Shown one piece after another: positions 52,111 to 60,896 of a stretch of 64,000 bases of DNA. The notes under the pieces are model-generated. The model saw only the letters and a program-made list of their open reading frames with translations, did not search any database and was not told where the DNA came from. Numbering within the stretch: position 1 is the stretch's first letter; every line of letters begins with the position of its first letter. The DNA is from Lachnospiraceae bacterium (lineage in GTDB: Bacteria; Bacillota; Clostridia; Lachnospirales; Lachnospiraceae), in contig JAAUZW010000033.1 in NCBI GenBank assembly GCA_014804385.1, forward strand, positions 14,747-78,746, read 5' to 3'. Made by a program: the position numbers and the translations under genes.

Positions 52111-53022
52111 TCAGTCATCAAACTCCTTATTGCAAAAAGTCATATATGGTCTAAAAGGCCTCTCAAAGAAATAGCAACCGAATACTTTACATTGATAATC
52201 CTTATGTAAATCTCTACATATCTTTCGAATTTTTATTGCATTATAGTATGAATGATAAGTTGCTATCATCATCTTCGGATGGCACTTTTTTATAGTTCTC
52301 CTCATCCCTATCACGGCATCTATCTCCGCTCCTTCTATATCCATCTTTATAATATCTACATGTCCAATACCCATACTTTGTAAAATTTCATCCAAAGAAG
52401 TAACCATTATTTCCTGTTCCAATGCGTTCGCATTCACTTCATTCTCATCCATACTTGATGCGCAAAACATATTGGGATCAATATAAAGCTTATTCTTATG
52501 CGCTCTTCTTCCCAATGCTTTTTCTATAATCAAAACGCGTCCGGTACTAATTTCGTCCTCAAAAGTCTTTTTTAATCCCTCTGCTAACTCCTTACATGGC
52601 TCAAATATAATAACTTTTGAAGCCCCCATGTTTAACGCATATCTTGAATAGAATCCCTCACATCCCCCCGCATCAACAACTATATCTTCAGCATTTACAG
52701 CCATCTCTGGTCTTATATAACTGTGCCCATTGAATATATAATTATAAAAAGTTTCACAGTATATTGCCTGTAACTCATATTTTTTTAGCGCGCCCTTTTT
52801 TACATAAAATTCCCCTTCTTTGCCACAAATATCTATGGTAAAGTTCCACCACTCCCCTTTAGATGTCAAGTGGATATCTGGCCTTTGAAACTTTCCTTTC
52901 CAATCCATAAACCCACCTATCAACTCATTATGAGAATACAAATAATACTTATTATTCAGAATTGCTGCCACTCTTTTTCCTCCATTGATTAATCCTCTAT
53001 AATATCCAATTTTATAGTGCAT
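52111..53022 (-). CDS. FkbM-family methyltransferase
   Basis: A 303-residue SAM methyltransferase: VVDAGGCEGFYSRYALNMGA, VIIFEPCKELAEGLKKTF, VLIIEKALGRRAHKNKLY, and the family mark VDIIKMDIEGAEIDAVIGMR. FkbM proteins O-methylate sugars and polyketides. The first 110 residues are an N-terminal extension common in polysaccharide-locus members. Ribosome site before ATG 53022 is weak (GATGATGAAAAA). It follows the large capsule-type gene by 24 bases. Confidence 0.86.
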   Translation of the reverse strand: MHYKIGYYRGLINGGKRVAAILNNKYYLYSHNELIGGFMDWKGKFQRPDIHLTSKGEWWNFTIDICGKEGEFYVKKGALKKYELQAIYCETFYNYIFNGHSYIRPEMAVNAEDIVVDAGGCEGFYSRYALNMGASKVIIFEPCKELAEGLKKTFEDEISTGRVLIIEKALGRRAHKNKLYIDPNMFCASSMDENEVNANALEQEIMVTSLDEILQSMGIGHVDIIKMDIEGAEIDAVIGMRRTIKKCHPKMMIATYHSYYNAIKIRKICRDLHKDYQCKVFGCYFFERPFRPYMTFCNKEFDD

Positions 53023-53046
53023 TTTTTCATCATCGTCTACTGAAAT

Positions 53047-54960
53047 TTACACTTTTAACTTATACGGTGGTATCCTCTCTTCAGAAATAACAGCCTTTTT
53101 CTCTAAAATAGATTCACATATGTAATCCCACACCTGATTGTTACCCGCTAATAGATCTTCTGGTCCTCTCATTATCATTTTAGCCCCTGCTTCATAAGTA
53201 AATTTATAGAAAGGATTTGGAAGCATATATACAAAATAATATAACAGAAAAAATTTCTCAGCTTCATTTTTCATCTTTTTCTTTTGTTCGCTATTTAATG
53301 TTATTTTCGTCAACATGTTCAGTGTCTCCTTGTATTCTTTCACATTAGACACATCGTATGAAAACCCTTTTCCTCTATAAGGTGCGTCTGCAACTACAAT
53401 AGTCGGTATACTGTTGCAACACATCTCCAAACCCACCGTACTTGTATAAACAAGTCCCAAATCCGTATTGTCAAATAAATCATATATGCTTAACGGCGCA
53501 TCCCCATCAATTAATATAATATTGGATGGTAACTTATCATTATATTCCCTTAATACTATTGAACATATTCTTTCCCGCGCCTCAGGAAGGTTTTTATTAA
53601 TCTCTGCCGGATGTGTCCTTATTATCAGTTGCCACTCACTATTGTTTGCAAACCAATCTATGGTAAACAATACCCAATCAACAATATTATCAAATACAAT
53701 ATCCCTATCCAATGCTGACGCATCCCATGTGATGTTTGTTGCCATTAGAGCTGTCTTTTTCTCTTTATCAAATATGCCGTGTATGGAGTCATCACGTATT
53801 TGCTTTACAGATTGGAAAGGATCCGCTGTATTTATTAACATATCCCCCCCCTTTCTTCGATTCGATATATAATCTGCAATAAATTTACTTTCTTCATCAT
53901 TTAGTTCAAACTTTGAAAATCCCCGCCATGCAGAACCCAGGTTTTCCATACTAAGGGTCGATGCATTCATTGCATAGGTATAAGTACCTTTTCTAAAACC
54001 ATATGCATTATAAAACGGGATATCTTCTCTTTTAGCTATCTCTTCTAAAATAGAATAGGGATAATAAAAACTATCATTCGAATAAATGATATCAGGTTTT
54101 ATATCCTCCACTACTGCCATAGAGGCAATGCACATAATTACTACATTAAATGCCAAGTCCCGTATTTGCTTTTCCTCAACTTGTGTCCAAACAGTTTTAT
54201 ATGAAATCAAGTAATTATTATAATGTGTTCTCAAACACCATTTCCCTATTGGAAAGCCATTATATGTCCAGTCTTGTATTGAATTAATATCCAGTCCTTT
54301 TACAAAGTCTTTTGCAAAATTTCTTTCTTTTACAGTAATATAATCATTAGCATATGTAACGGTGTAATTTCCCCAATCTTCCCAAACTCTCTCATCATAC
54401 GCTCTACACTTTTTACAATTACCTTTATGAATGATTTTTTTCTCATCTCTGTCATCGGCATTATTTCCCCACATGCCACCATAAACAGAACATTCTAACT
54501 CCTGTGCACCTCCACAAGCCACCGGAACAACCTCAGCGCCTCGAAGCCTTAACGATTCCGCCAATAAATAGTCATGTAATCTACAATTCTCATATATTAA
54601 GAAGCAATAACCAAATAATATTTTAGGTTCTTTACACTTCTCTAATTTATATCCTCCTATTTCACGCATAAGAATTTCTTTATTTATAGATCTCACATCT
54701 CGTATACTTAGTATCTTTTTCTTTGAAATACTATATTTCTCCGTTAATTGCGCATACACATCATCATAATACCGAATTGTTGCCACAATAATAAAATCAT
54801 ATTGACAATGATTTAGAATATCCGGATTTTCAACTTTAATCCCATCAAATACTTTACCCTGTTTTTGTGGATCTGAATCAACTAGTCTGTAGTCAAATAT
54901 CTTAAGATGTTTCCGATTCTTTATGTAATCATCCCCAGTTCCCCAAACGATCAGATTCAT
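53047..54960 (-). CDS. Large capsule-biosynthesis-like protein with N-terminal Rossmann module
   Basis: A 637-residue cytoplasmic protein. Residues 1-115: Rossmann-like module (MNLIVWGTGDDYIKNRKHLK, YRLVDSDPQKQGKVFDGIKV, YDFIIVATIRYYDDV). A central region has many cysteines (GNCKKCRAYDERVWEDWGNY), possibly a metal site. The C-terminal 250 residues resemble capsule polysaccharide (KpsS-like) proteins: LMATNITWDASALDRDIVFD, WQLIIRTHPAEINKNLPEA, NTDLGLVYTSTVGLEMCC. It is likely a GT-B-type transferase. ATG 54960 is chosen since GGAGGGAAGAA precedes it; the earlier in-frame start at 55017 has no ribosome site. Confidence 0.7.
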   Translation of the reverse strand: MNLIVWGTGDDYIKNRKHLKIFDYRLVDSDPQKQGKVFDGIKVENPDILNHCQYDFIIVATIRYYDDVYAQLTEKYSISKKKILSIRDVRSINKEILMREIGGYKLEKCKEPKILFGYCFLIYENCRLHDYLLAESLRLRGAEVVPVACGGAQELECSVYGGMWGNNADDRDEKKIIHKGNCKKCRAYDERVWEDWGNYTVTYANDYITVKERNFAKDFVKGLDINSIQDWTYNGFPIGKWCLRTHYNNYLISYKTVWTQVEEKQIRDLAFNVVIMCIASMAVVEDIKPDIIYSNDSFYYPYSILEEIAKREDIPFYNAYGFRKGTYTYAMNASTLSMENLGSAWRGFSKFELNDEESKFIADYISNRRKGGDMLINTADPFQSVKQIRDDSIHGIFDKEKKTALMATNITWDASALDRDIVFDNIVDWVLFTIDWFANNSEWQLIIRTHPAEINKNLPEARERICSIVLREYNDKLPSNIILIDGDAPLSIYDLFDNTDLGLVYTSTVGLEMCCNSIPTIVVADAPYRGKGFSYDVSNVKEYKETLNMLTKITLNSEQKKKMKNEAEKFFLLYYFVYMLPNPFYKFTYEAGAKMIMRGPEDLLAGNNQVWDYICESILEKKAVISEERIPPYKLKV

Positions 54961-55060
54961 TTCTTCCCTCCTATAATAAACCTTGTAAAATAAAATCACC
55001 TTATTTTGTCCATTCAAAGTTTCGCTGTGTTACACAGTTATTCTTATTTTTCTTTCCAAA

Positions 55061-56272
55061 TTATAGCATTTCCTTAAAAATTTTTGTTCCAATATCCTCT
55101 GCATTGTTATTTTCCCTTTCTACAAGAAAATTATCACCCGCGATTCCTAAAGAATTCTTATTATTTCTTCTATGTAAAAACGCATCAGTTCTGTCCTGAT
55201 ATCGCATTGCCTCCATTAATATATTTACATCAGCAATAGCTTGTTCTGAATAATCTGTTGTGTCCTCAATTGCATCCAGCCATTTTACCGCATCACCTCC
55301 AACTATCTTATACAAAATCCGATTACCACGACACAAGAAACAATATCCGTCCTTTTTCTTCTTAATAAAATCAATTGCATGGTATTCATAATTCGTATAT
55401 CTCTTTTCTAACGCACAATATTGTACTATTTCAAATTTTTCCTTATAATGACTACAGGCAATTTTCAAAGCTTCGCTAGATTGGCTAAAAAACAACCATA
55501 GATACCCATTATCAAAAACACTGTGATAAAAGCTCCCCTTAACTCCATACACTGCACAAATATCAATCTGATCCACTATTGTTCCATCCAAATTTAATAT
55601 TATTACTTTTTTCTCCGTAGTACTCCATAGATATTTTCCATCATAACATAACGTATTAATCCTTTCATTAATGCTTAATACTTCCATAAACATATACGTA
55701 TTTTTACTTAAGCAATACTGAAACCAACCATTATATTGTGCGGACGGAATATAAACCATATCATTTATTTGAACCATATCAAAATGAAATAATAAGTTTG
55801 ATCGCTTCTCCCACCTATTTATAAATTCTCCGTACCACTCATCATGGACTATTATTTTTTTGTTATTGATATCATATTCAATAATATATGTAGCATAACC
55901 GGGGAATGCAAAAATACTGTTATTATACAAGACCGAATTCAAAAATTTGCATTCTATACCGCCCTCAGCTTTCGGTACTGGTAATGGTACGGATTCAAAT
56001 GATTCATTTTCCAAATTAAAAATACCAATGGAATAAGCTGATAATGGAACAAATATAAGTTGGTTCTCAAATCTAAAAGCACTCCCATACAGCTGTTTCT
56101 CTAAAAAAAATTCATCTTTAAATTCACCCAAACGTTGTAATCCATTGCCTTTTAGAGAGTATTTATATAAACCGTTAAAATTGCCGGCCGAAAAAAATAT
56201 ACTGTCCCCATCATTATAAAAATCATTAAACCAAAGCATTTTCCCATCTGGATAATTTTCGTAAATTTTCAT
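55061..56272 (-). CDS. Predicted beta-propeller protein of unknown function
   Basis: A 403-residue protein not assigned to a named family. It has repeated strand-turn units beginning with KMLWFNDFYNDGDSIFFSAG, SAFRFENQLIFVPLSAYSIG, SVLYNNSIFAFPGYATYIIE, INTLCYDGKYLWSTTEKKV and HSVFDNGYLWLFFSQ, spaced about 45-50 residues apart, as in Kelch- or WD-like propellers. No signal peptide, so it is cytoplasmic. It lies between the SpsE-like synthase and the capsule-type protein, with 63-base and 100-base gaps. Could be a scaffold or lyase; no catalytic residues can be named. Confidence 0.6.
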   Translation of the reverse strand: MKIYENYPDGKMLWFNDFYNDGDSIFFSAGNFNGLYKYSLKGNGLQRLGEFKDEFFLEKQLYGSAFRFENQLIFVPLSAYSIGIFNLENESFESVPLPVPKAEGGIECKFLNSVLYNNSIFAFPGYATYIIEYDINNKKIIVHDEWYGEFINRWEKRSNLLFHFDMVQINDMVYIPSAQYNGWFQYCLSKNTYMFMEVLSINERINTLCYDGKYLWSTTEKKVIILNLDGTIVDQIDICAVYGVKGSFYHSVFDNGYLWLFFSQSSEALKIACSHYKEKFEIVQYCALEKRYTNYEYHAIDFIKKKKDGYCFLCRGNRILYKIVGGDAVKWLDAIEDTTDYSEQAIADVNILMEAMRYQDRTDAFLHRRNNKNSLGIAGDNFLVERENNNAEDIGTKIFKEML

Positions 56273-56335
56273 TTTCGCCTCGCTTATCTTTCCTTATAAC
56301 GTTCTAGTATATTAATCCCTTACAATATTCATATT

Positions 56336-57370
56336 TTACCTCGGCAAAATATCAGTGGAGTCCTTTTCTGTAATACCTACGCTGCATTTTCCCAATAACT
56401 TTTCTAAATCCTTTTGCTCATAGGCACTCATCTGATTTGTTACTTTATACCCCAGATTTTTTTCTGTCAGGATTTCATTTGGAACAATATCCTTTATTGC
56501 CACAACTTTCTTTTCTCTTTTCCGATACTCCGTCTCCGCTGATGCCAGCTCCCAAACAGAATCATTTCCCTGAATATCCGCCACAGTCTTTAGTGCCCTT
56601 TTGATTTCCAATAAATGTCCCGCTTCTTTAGCGGCCTGATAATCTGTTCTCTCTTTTCCTTCTTCCAAAACAATATGCTTTTCAAAAAAGCGGCTGCCGT
56701 TCAGATATGCAAACTGAAACAGCGGGATATCGTCCTCCTTATAAGAAGTGTGATCCGCGTATCCCACTTCCAGCCCAAAAAGAGCTCTGTACTTTGCTAT
56801 CCTGCCCAGTTTTGCATTCTCTTTCTTCGTTGGGAACGACTGAAAACCGTGCATCAATAAAATTCGCTTTTCGGAATACGCACGAGGAAGCTTCTGCAAC
56901 GCATATTCTATATCTGCAAGCGTCCTTCCTCCGATTCCCAAAATAATCACCTTATCCAGCTTATCCATCTGTCTAAGCATCATATAGTGATTAAAGTTAA
57001 TGGAGTGCACTTCTATCATGTCATACAATTCCTGATGCGTCATACAGAACTCCATGGCGCACATATCCACAGGAAGAAGCACCACATCCAGCTTTTTTTC
57101 AAACTTAATATATTTAAGCAGCTTTATCCACTGCTCCTTTTCAAAATACCAGTTAAAACACTCAGACTGTGCTATAACTTCAGGAACATAAGACTCTTCC
57201 GGATTCAGCATAAGCTGGAACTTAATCGCATTACTCCCTGCCTTTTTAGCCCGTTCAGCCAACTGATACAAATAGGCAATGTCTCCTTCATGTGAAAAAG
57301 CAGTTTCAGCATAAATATATATTTCATCGACACACAGTTTTCTAACGCCGTTTGTTTCTTTCACTGTCAT
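56336..57370 (-). CDS. NeuB/SpsE-like sialic-acid synthase family protein
   Basis: A 344-residue protein of the nonulosonate synthase family, which condenses PEP with a hexose-type aldose. Marks: IYIYAETAFSHEGDIAYLYQ, RAKKAGSNAIKFQLML, ILLMHGFQSFPTKKENAKLG, GYADHTSYKEDD, FFEKHIVLEEGKERTDYQAA and a C-terminal SAF domain (KKVVAIKDIVPNEILTEKNL). It is divergent: the usual AEIG(V/I)NHxG start reads AETAFSHEGD. It overlaps the cytidylyltransferase gene by 29 bases, echoing spsE-spsF of Bacillus spore coats, so it is probably a SpsE-type synthase distinct from the second synthase at 59097. Confidence 0.8.
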   Translation of the reverse strand: MTVKETNGVRKLCVDEIYIYAETAFSHEGDIAYLYQLAERAKKAGSNAIKFQLMLNPEESYVPEVIAQSECFNWYFEKEQWIKLLKYIKFEKKLDVVLLPVDMCAMEFCMTHQELYDMIEVHSINFNHYMMLRQMDKLDKVIILGIGGRTLADIEYALQKLPRAYSEKRILLMHGFQSFPTKKENAKLGRIAKYRALFGLEVGYADHTSYKEDDIPLFQFAYLNGSRFFEKHIVLEEGKERTDYQAAKEAGHLLEIKRALKTVADIQGNDSVWELASAETEYRKREKKVVAIKDIVPNEILTEKNLGYKVTNQMSAYEQKDLEKLLGKCSVGITEKDSTDILPR

Positions 57371-58172
57371 AGTAACCTTCTTCCATAGTTAACTGTATAG
57401 ATTTTTTGATTCGCGACTCATACATTTCCCTGAATTCACCATAAGTAATACTTTCATCATTAGGAAGTTTAACAAGACCGTCTTTCTCCATATCATAATG
57501 GGGAATATCCGTTTTTTCACTTAATGTGACAATATCCCCGAAATATATCTTTTTCTCGGAAATATGATCAAAAATAAATTGTGTTCTTTCCCAGTCCTGG
57601 GGCGTATCCACGGTCAATGTCTGATATGGAAGAATAAACTTTTCAGGCGGAAGAACCGTCAAACATTTATAGTCATCCGGATTAAACATATACACTGCAA
57701 GATACTCACTCTTATCCGGATCTATCTTGCTATAACAATCTTTAACCGCCGAAACTTTCATGACTTCTCCGGTAACACCGATAGGAAGCATTTCAACCCT
57801 GGTATAATCTGCGCCCTTTTCCATATGCTCCTTTAATGCAAAGTCCAACATAATCGAATCCGTAAAAATGTTATCTCCGGTAACCCTGAGAAGATTATCC
57901 GCATTTTCCATTTCCGCTACATCTAACATTCTGTCAATAACGGAATCCCGGCTGCCTGCATATGCTTCAATTCCGTTTTCTCTTGCAATTTCCAAAAGAA
58001 TTTTATCCTCTTCATCTATTGAAGTGCACAAATATACTTTATCTGCATATTTTAATTCCTTCATAGAGTCAATAATATGCTCTATGGTCTTTTTCCCTCC
58101 TATATCCAAAACGGTCTTATGGGGAAGTCTTTTGGAATTCGTTCTTGCGATAATACATACGATATTTTTCAT
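57342..58172 (-). CDS. SpsF-like cytidylyltransferase
   Basis: A 276-residue CMP-transferring enzyme of the NeuA/SpsF type: IVCIIARTNSKRLPHKTVLD (nucleotide loop), YLCTSIDEEDKILLEIARE, YAGSRDSVIDRMLDVAEMEN, LLRVTGDNIFTDSIMLD and VDTPQDWERTQFIFDHI. It activates a sugar acid as its CMP derivative. The gene directly upstream of the SpsE-like synthase, overlapping it by 29 bases, it likely handles the same sugar. ATG 58172 is preceded by GGAGGAAAGAAC; the in-frame start at 58208 is unsupported. Confidence 0.85.
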   Translation of the reverse strand: MKNIVCIIARTNSKRLPHKTVLDIGGKKTIEHIIDSMKELKYADKVYLCTSIDEEDKILLEIARENGIEAYAGSRDSVIDRMLDVAEMENADNLLRVTGDNIFTDSIMLDFALKEHMEKGADYTRVEMLPIGVTGEVMKVSAVKDCYSKIDPDKSEYLAVYMFNPDDYKCLTVLPPEKFILPYQTLTVDTPQDWERTQFIFDHISEKKIYFGDIVTLSEKTDIPHYDMEKDGLVKLPNDESITYGEFREMYESRIKKSIQLTMEEGYYDSERNKRR

Positions 58173-58266
58173 GTTCTTTCCTCCAATTTTATATGTTATA
58201 GATATCACTCTTGTATTTATCCAACTAATTTATCTCTCCCATTCCAAAATTAAAGAAACCTATTTT

Positions 58267-59082
58267 CTAGGATAATTGTCCCCACCAGAACATCAATCCG
58301 TCCCCTTTTGCTTTTAATTCTATATTTTTGTATTTTTCTTCAAGCTCTAAGCAAATCGGCATGTATTCGCTCAACAATAAATAATGCTCCAGCTTCACCT
58401 TTTTCTCCCTCTCCAAAGACTCTGCTTTTTTATCGGGAATGCCTGCAATATTATTCTGGTGTATTCTGTAATATGTACAACACCTGTCTATTCTTTTCCC
58501 CATTCCTCCATCCAACAAAATTCTAGAGAAAAAATACCAGTCAAAAATCGGCGTTTTACCTTTATACAAGCTTTGGAGAAATGACTCATTTAAATTTTTT
58601 AATATGACCGCAGTATTCGATAATCCCAAATAATTATATTCTGAAATCTGCATAAAATCATTTGTTATCAGTGGAAGTTCGGGCATCACATTATTTTCAT
58701 TGAAATCTTTCAATTCATTATATAAAAAAACAATATCAGTTTGATATGCTTTTCGGGTTGCCTCGACTCTATTAGCCGAGCAAATATCATCGCAATCGCA
58801 TAAAACGAGCAAATCAATTCCCAACGTTCTGGAAATTTTTAATAATTCTATCCGGAGCTTATATGGCTCTGGAGTCATTTCCCTTGTAGGTATAAAAATA
58901 ATCCTCTCATCAAAAAAAAGGATATACTTTTCAAATTTCTGCCGAAAATACGATTCTGCAATGTTATCACTTATCAAGATAATATCAAAATCCTGCGTTG
59001 ACTGAATTCTTAAGGATTCCAGAAAATCATCTATAAACTCTATTGCTTCACTATATACTACACTTCCTACTGCCGTCTTCAT
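58267..59082 (-). CDS. GT-A fold glycosyltransferase (GT2-like)
   Basis: A 271-residue cytoplasmic glycosyltransferase: AVGSVVYSEAIEFIDDFLES, DFDIILISDNIAESYFR, LLVLCDCDDICSANRVEATR (D-x-D metal site) and KGKTPIFDWYFFSRILLDGG, which matches the acceptor-side E/D-W-x-F-x-R region of nonulosonate-locus glycosyltransferases. Lying next to NeuB and the cytidylyltransferase, it may transfer the nonulosonate or the sugar before it. ATG 59082 or GTG 59091; neither has a strong ribosome site. Confidence 0.75.
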   Translation of the reverse strand: MKTAVGSVVYSEAIEFIDDFLESLRIQSTQDFDIILISDNIAESYFRQKFEKYILFFDERIIFIPTREMTPEPYKLRIELLKISRTLGIDLLVLCDCDDICSANRVEATRKAYQTDIVFLYNELKDFNENNVMPELPLITNDFMQISEYNYLGLSNTAVILKNLNESFLQSLYKGKTPIFDWYFFSRILLDGGMGKRIDRCCTYYRIHQNNIAGIPDKKAESLEREKKVKLEHYLLLSEYMPICLELEEKYKNIELKAKGDGLMFWWGQLS

Positions 59083-59096
59083 ACTCTGCACTCTTA

Positions 59097-60137
59097 TTAA
59101 AAATCTTCCATATTAATAATTTCATCATATTTAATATCTCTTTGCGCTTTCTTTCCGACAACAAACTCAAAACATTTTGGCGGAATGCCTATGCCCGGCC
59201 GTTTATAATCAAGATCCTCTATCTCAATAATTTTATCCTTAGGTATATCTCTGGCCGCAACAATACTCCTCTGAAAAGCTTCTCTGCGCTCCTGAGATTC
59301 TACCACAAGTTTTCTTTTGCTCCCCAACATTTCATTCCCCCGTCTGGCAGCTTCCACAATGATTTCCAAATCATTGGTGTCTGCGGATACTTTATGATCC
59401 CACCCAACCATATTTTTATCTAAGGTAAAATGTTTTTCAATTATACAAGCTCCCTTTGCAATTGCCATAATCGGCGCTAATGTTCCTAATGTATGATCCG
59501 AATAACCTGTTGGATAACCAAAAGTATCTCTTAACATATCAATATTATTCAAATTAACCTGTTCATCTTGTGGAGGATAAATAGACGTGCAGTGCAATAG
59601 CACTATTTCATCACATCCATTTGTTTCCAGACAATTTACCGCATCATCTATATCCGCTAACGATCCTAACCCTGTACTTAATACGACCGGTTTCTTTTTT
59701 CCCGCAATATATTTTAAAAAGGGCAAATTGTTTAAATCCATTGAAGCAATTTTAACAAACGGCACATCTAGCTCATCCACTAACAAATCTACTTCCGCAC
59801 ACGAAAAAGGAGTCGAATTAAATTCAATCCCTGATTTCTTGCAATATTCTTTCAAAAGATAGTGTTGTTTAAAATCAATACTATATTCTTCAACAATTTC
59901 TTCCAATGTATAGTCTGTTCTGTTTCTGTAGTCATCTGCCAAAAAGTAGTTATCATCATATGTTTTCTTTGAAAACACAGTGTTTTTACTCCATGACTGA
60001 AATTTTACACAATCTGCACCACATTTTGCCGCCTCATCAATTAATTTATACGCCAATTCCATATCGCCATTATGATTAGCACCAATTTCTGCAATGACAT
60101 ATGTTGACTTATTCGTTATATTTTTATATTGGAACAT
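59097..60137 (-). CDS. N-acetylneuraminate/legionaminate-type synthase
   Basis: A 346-residue NeuB-family enzyme that condenses PEP with a six-carbon sugar to form a nonulosonic acid. Marks: TYVIAEIGANHNGDMELAYK, CGADCVKFQSWSKNTVFSKK, GIEFNSTPFSCAEVDLLVDE, FVKIASMDLNNLPFLK, PTGYSDHTLGTLAPIMAIAK, IIEKHFTLDKNMVGWDHKVS and the SAF domain SIVAARDIPKDKIIEIEDLD. GWDHKVSAD is the usual active-site run of bacterial synthases. With the LegB-like dehydratase and CBS-nucleotidyltransferase upstream, a legionaminate-like product is more likely than sialic acid. ATG 60137 chosen with GGTGAT before it; GTG 60146 possible. Confidence 0.9.
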   Translation of the reverse strand: MFQYKNITNKSTYVIAEIGANHNGDMELAYKLIDEAAKCGADCVKFQSWSKNTVFSKKTYDDNYFLADDYRNRTDYTLEEIVEEYSIDFKQHYLLKEYCKKSGIEFNSTPFSCAEVDLLVDELDVPFVKIASMDLNNLPFLKYIAGKKKPVVLSTGLGSLADIDDAVNCLETNGCDEIVLLHCTSIYPPQDEQVNLNNIDMLRDTFGYPTGYSDHTLGTLAPIMAIAKGACIIEKHFTLDKNMVGWDHKVSADTNDLEIIVEAARRGNEMLGSKRKLVVESQERREAFQRSIVAARDIPKDKIIEIEDLDYKRPGIGIPPKCFEFVVGKKAQRDIKYDEIINMEDF

Positions 60138-60202
60138 ACCTATCACCTATCCTTATCGCCACATTAAATAACTATTTCATTATAATTTTTTGCTCGTCTC
60201 GC

Positions 60203-60841
60203 TTATTCCTTTTCATGATACTTGATTATTTTTGCAGGCACCCCTACTACAGTCGTTTGAGCAGGAATATCAGAAGTTATCACAGAACCAGCACCAGTAA
60301 TAACTCCTTGTTCAATCGTTATTCCCTGTATTATTTTTGTGCCTGTTCCTATTTCTGTATAATCTTTCAACACAACATTCCCTGAAATATTAGAGCCTGG
60401 ATTCACCGTATTAAAGTCTCCGATTCTTACATCATGTCCAAATGTACAACCCAAATTAATAATATTGAAATTGCCTAACGAAACATCTACTGTCAGGATA
60501 TTATTTGCACAGATAATATTTCCTTCTCCCAAATTTACACTCTCAGACATCTTTACTGATGGATCAATCAGATTAGGAAATTCAAGAAAACTATTCTCTT
60601 TATATACTGAATAAATTTTGTTTCGTATTTGTGGATTTCCAATAGCCAAAAGTACCGATAGTTTTTCCTTCCGATTCAAAACATATGTGTCATCCCCTAT
60701 CACATCAAGTTTATTTGAATCCTTATCAATGTAACCTAAAAAATTCCAATTTTCTGTGCTTCGGTCAATGCAATCAATTATCCATTTTACTTCTCTGGCA
60801 AAGCCTCCTCTCCCTACGATTACAAGATCCTTCATGCACAT
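60203..60841 (-). CDS. NeuD/PglD-like sugar acyltransferase
   Basis: A 212-residue acyltransferase: N-terminal Rossmann lobe KDLVIVGRGGFAREVKWIID with NFLGYIDKDSN and SVLLAIGNPQIRNKIYSVY, then a left-handed beta-helix of hexapeptide repeats (MSESVNLGEGNIICANNILT, FGHDVRIGDFNTVNPGSNIS, VVGVPAKIIKY at the end). The active-site His is in GHDVRIG. It probably acetylates the amino group of a nonulosonate precursor. ATG 60841 follows GGAGGTGGGCAAA. Its ribosome site lies inside the alternate-frame extension of the upstream gene, which a one-base change of the G10 tract would open. Confidence 0.88.
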   Translation of the reverse strand: MCMKDLVIVGRGGFAREVKWIIDCIDRSTENWNFLGYIDKDSNKLDVIGDDTYVLNRKEKLSVLLAIGNPQIRNKIYSVYKENSFLEFPNLIDPSVKMSESVNLGEGNIICANNILTVDVSLGNFNIINLGCTFGHDVRIGDFNTVNPGSNISGNVVLKDYTEIGTGTKIIQGITIEQGVITGAGSVITSDIPAQTTVVGVPAKIIKYHEKE

Positions 60842-60896
60842 TTTGCCCACCTCCGCAAAATATACATAGAAAATTGTTCATATGGGTTAGGGTTAT

